This document shows positions 4,993-6,085 of a stretch of 6,085 nt of DNA, piece after piece (position 1 is the stretch's first letter; each line of letters begins with the position of its first letter). Where the stretch lies: positions 1-6,085 of the forward strand of contig JAZQMD010000158.1 in the NCBI GenBank assembly GCA_045543215.1, given 5' to 3'. Both the position numbers and the translations under genes were made by a program. The notes beneath the pieces were generated by a model. It was not told the DNA's origin and ran no database searches. It was given only the letters and a program-made list of their open reading frames with translations. Source of the stretch: DXYV01 sp045543215 (lineage in GTDB: Bacteria; Bacillota; Clostridia; Oscillospirales; Oscillospiraceae).

Positions 4993-6085
4993 TTACTGTA
5001 CCACTTCCTGAATCGCATAGGGTATGCGCTCTAAAAGGTCGGAAGGAATCATCCCGTACTCTCCCTTTTCCACTGCTGCCAAGTCCCCCGCTCGGCCATG
5101 GAGCCAAACCGCAGCTGCTGCGGCCTTCTCAGGGCAAATCCCCTGTCCCACCAGAGAAAGGATCATCCCGGCCAACAAATCTCCGCTTCCTCCCTTCGCC
5201 ATACCGCTGTTCCCTGTCGGGTTAAGAAAGGCTCTTCCATCTGGTAGAGCAGTAATGGTACCCTTTCCCTTGAGTACCACAATACACCCGTGTTCCCTGG
5301 CAAAGGACAAAGCAGCTCCCAGGCGGTCTCCCCCGGATAGGTTTCCACCAAGGCGGACAAACTCTCCATCGTGGGAAGTAAGGATGGTGCAACAGTCTTT
5401 CCGCATATCCAGTCTATCCATATGCATCGAGAGGATATTTATACCATCAGCATCCACCACCACAGTACATTTCAGACGAGCCAAAAGTCCGCATACCAGC
5501 TCTTCCGCTCCTTGGGACCTGCCCAGGCCTGGACCGATGAGGCAGGCATCTTTTCCTTCCATCACCTGAAGAGCAAGAGGTAGGGCTGCCTCCGTCAAAA
5601 GGCCATCCTCTCCGCAGGGCAATGGGAAAGGCATCGCCTCATCACATTTTACCGCTGTAATGTTATAAACAGAGGATGGCACCGATAAAGAGACAAGGCC
5701 GGCCCCCGTGCGCAGCGCCGCTTTTGCCGCCAGCACAGCCGCACCCGTATACCCCACACTTCCGCCAACTATGTGTACTTTTCCAAAATCCCCTTTATGC
5801 CCCGCCGGATTTCGCTGTGGGAGAAAGGTACCTGCCAATTCCCCCTCAACAGCAACAATGGGGTATTTTAGAGAATCCAACACATGGGATGAAATACCGA
5901 TATCAGCCACAACCAGCTCCCCACAAACAACTGCGCCATGACCTACATAATGTCCAGCCTTCGGAAGCGTAAAGGTAACTGTTTTTATATATTGGCAGCC
6001 GTTACCCAAATCCATACCTGTATCTGTGTCTATTCCGCTGGCAATATCCACCGCCACCGTTTTCCGGTCTCCGTATTTTGCAAGC
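4993..6085 (-). CDS. nnr: Bifunctional NAD(P)H-hydrate epimerase/dehydratase (Nnr), 5' end outside window
   Basis: This enzyme repairs hydrated NADH and NADPH. The YjeF_N domain epimerises R-hydrates, and the C-terminal ribokinase-like domain dehydrates the S-form using ADP (ATP in eukaryotes). The frame stays open to the right edge (about 364 codons visible of roughly 500). The GTG at 6057 is an internal Val codon of KTVAVDIASGIDTDTG, a conserved YjeF_N element, and not the start. The visible YjeF_N remainder includes FTLPKAGHYVG and ADIGIS. The dehydratase domain shows HKGDFGKVHIVGGSVGYTGA, ALRTGAGLV, IGPGLG, VVDADGINIL, TSHDGEFVRL, VLKGKGT, and NPTGNSGMAKGGSGDLLAG, whose Asp is the expected catalytic base. 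The stop at 4993-4995 is followed after 21 bases by the GerS-like gene, so cotranscription is likely. Nnr commonly lies near alr in Firmicutes. Confidence 0.93.
   Translation of the reverse strand, partial: LAKYGDRKTVAVDIASGIDTDTGMDLGNGCQYIKTVTFTLPKAGHYVGHGAVVCGELVVADIGISSHVLDSLKYPIVAVEGELAGTFLPQRNPAGHKGDFGKVHIVGGSVGYTGAAVLAAKAALRTGAGLVSLSVPSSVYNITAVKCDEAMPFPLPCGEDGLLTEAALPLALQVMEGKDACLIGPGLGRSQGAEELVCGLLARLKCTVVVDADGINILSMHMDRLDMRKDCCTILTSHDGEFVRLGGNLSGGDRLGAALSFAREHGCIVVLKGKGTITALPDGRAFLNPTGNSGMAKGGSGDLLAGMILSLVGQGICPEKAAAAAVWLHGRAGDLAAVEKGEYGMIPSDLLERIPYAIQEVVQ

Noticed and set aside
1985..5430. Shared CATATGCAT near 1987 and 5419 as a repeat element
   Set aside because: Nine bases with low complexity, one copy inside nnr coding sequence; consistent with chance.
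5024..5569. Plus-strand open frame of 181 codons inside nnr
   Set aside because: The minus-strand frame carries all conserved Nnr motifs; the plus-strand product is Ser/Pro/Arg-rich and has no recognisable features.
1..6085. A link between D-alanine synthesis by Alr and alanine tailing by RqcH
   Set aside because: RqcH uses L-alanyl-tRNA, the genes are in separate transcription units, and nothing in the sequence connects them.

Overview
All convincing genes in this window lie on the minus strand, so the biological reading order runs from position 6085 down to 1. The base composition is moderate. The gene set (a GerS-type lipoprotein next to alanine racemase, CotF-family coat proteins, EndoA/MazF, Mini-RNase III and RqcH) points to an endospore-forming anaerobic Firmicute of the class Clostridia. 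Protein wording, especially in RqcH, suggests Oscillospiraceae/Ruminococcaceae relatives, but I judged this from memory and not by a search.

Layout in reading order. (1) 6085-3243 is a tight gene string. It holds the 3' two-thirds of nnr (NAD(P)H-hydrate repair), a 221-residue lipoprotein that I call GerS-like, and alr (alanine racemase), which starts inside the lipoprotein gene. (2) After a 187-bp gap comes mazF (3055-2690), an EndoA-type mRNA interferase with no recognisable antitoxin gene beside it. (3) An 83-bp gap with a strong leader hairpin precedes a secreted or membrane-anchored protein of unknown function (2606-2070), which ends at a hairpin terminator. (4) Two small CotF-family coat proteins form a bicistron (1933-1469) behind a promoter-like element that resembles the forespore sigma-G consensus, and they end at a 15-bp terminator hairpin. 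(5) A sigma-A-like promoter overlapping that terminator drives mrnC and rqcH, which are coupled through a TGATG stop/start. rqcH runs off the left edge.

Functionally, one side of the window is linked to the spore and cell wall: D-alanine supply, a probable germination lipoprotein and coat proteins. The other is linked to RNA and the ribosome: MazF, 23S rRNA maturation by Mini-III and rescue of stalled 50S subunits by RqcH. Most of this is conserved chromosomal housekeeping. I saw no insertion sequence, phage gene, CRISPR array, tRNA or rRNA. I do not see a clear-cut new system. The least explained items are the unknown secreted protein with its leader hairpin, the orphan mazF, and the split CotF pair behind a sporulation-type promoter.
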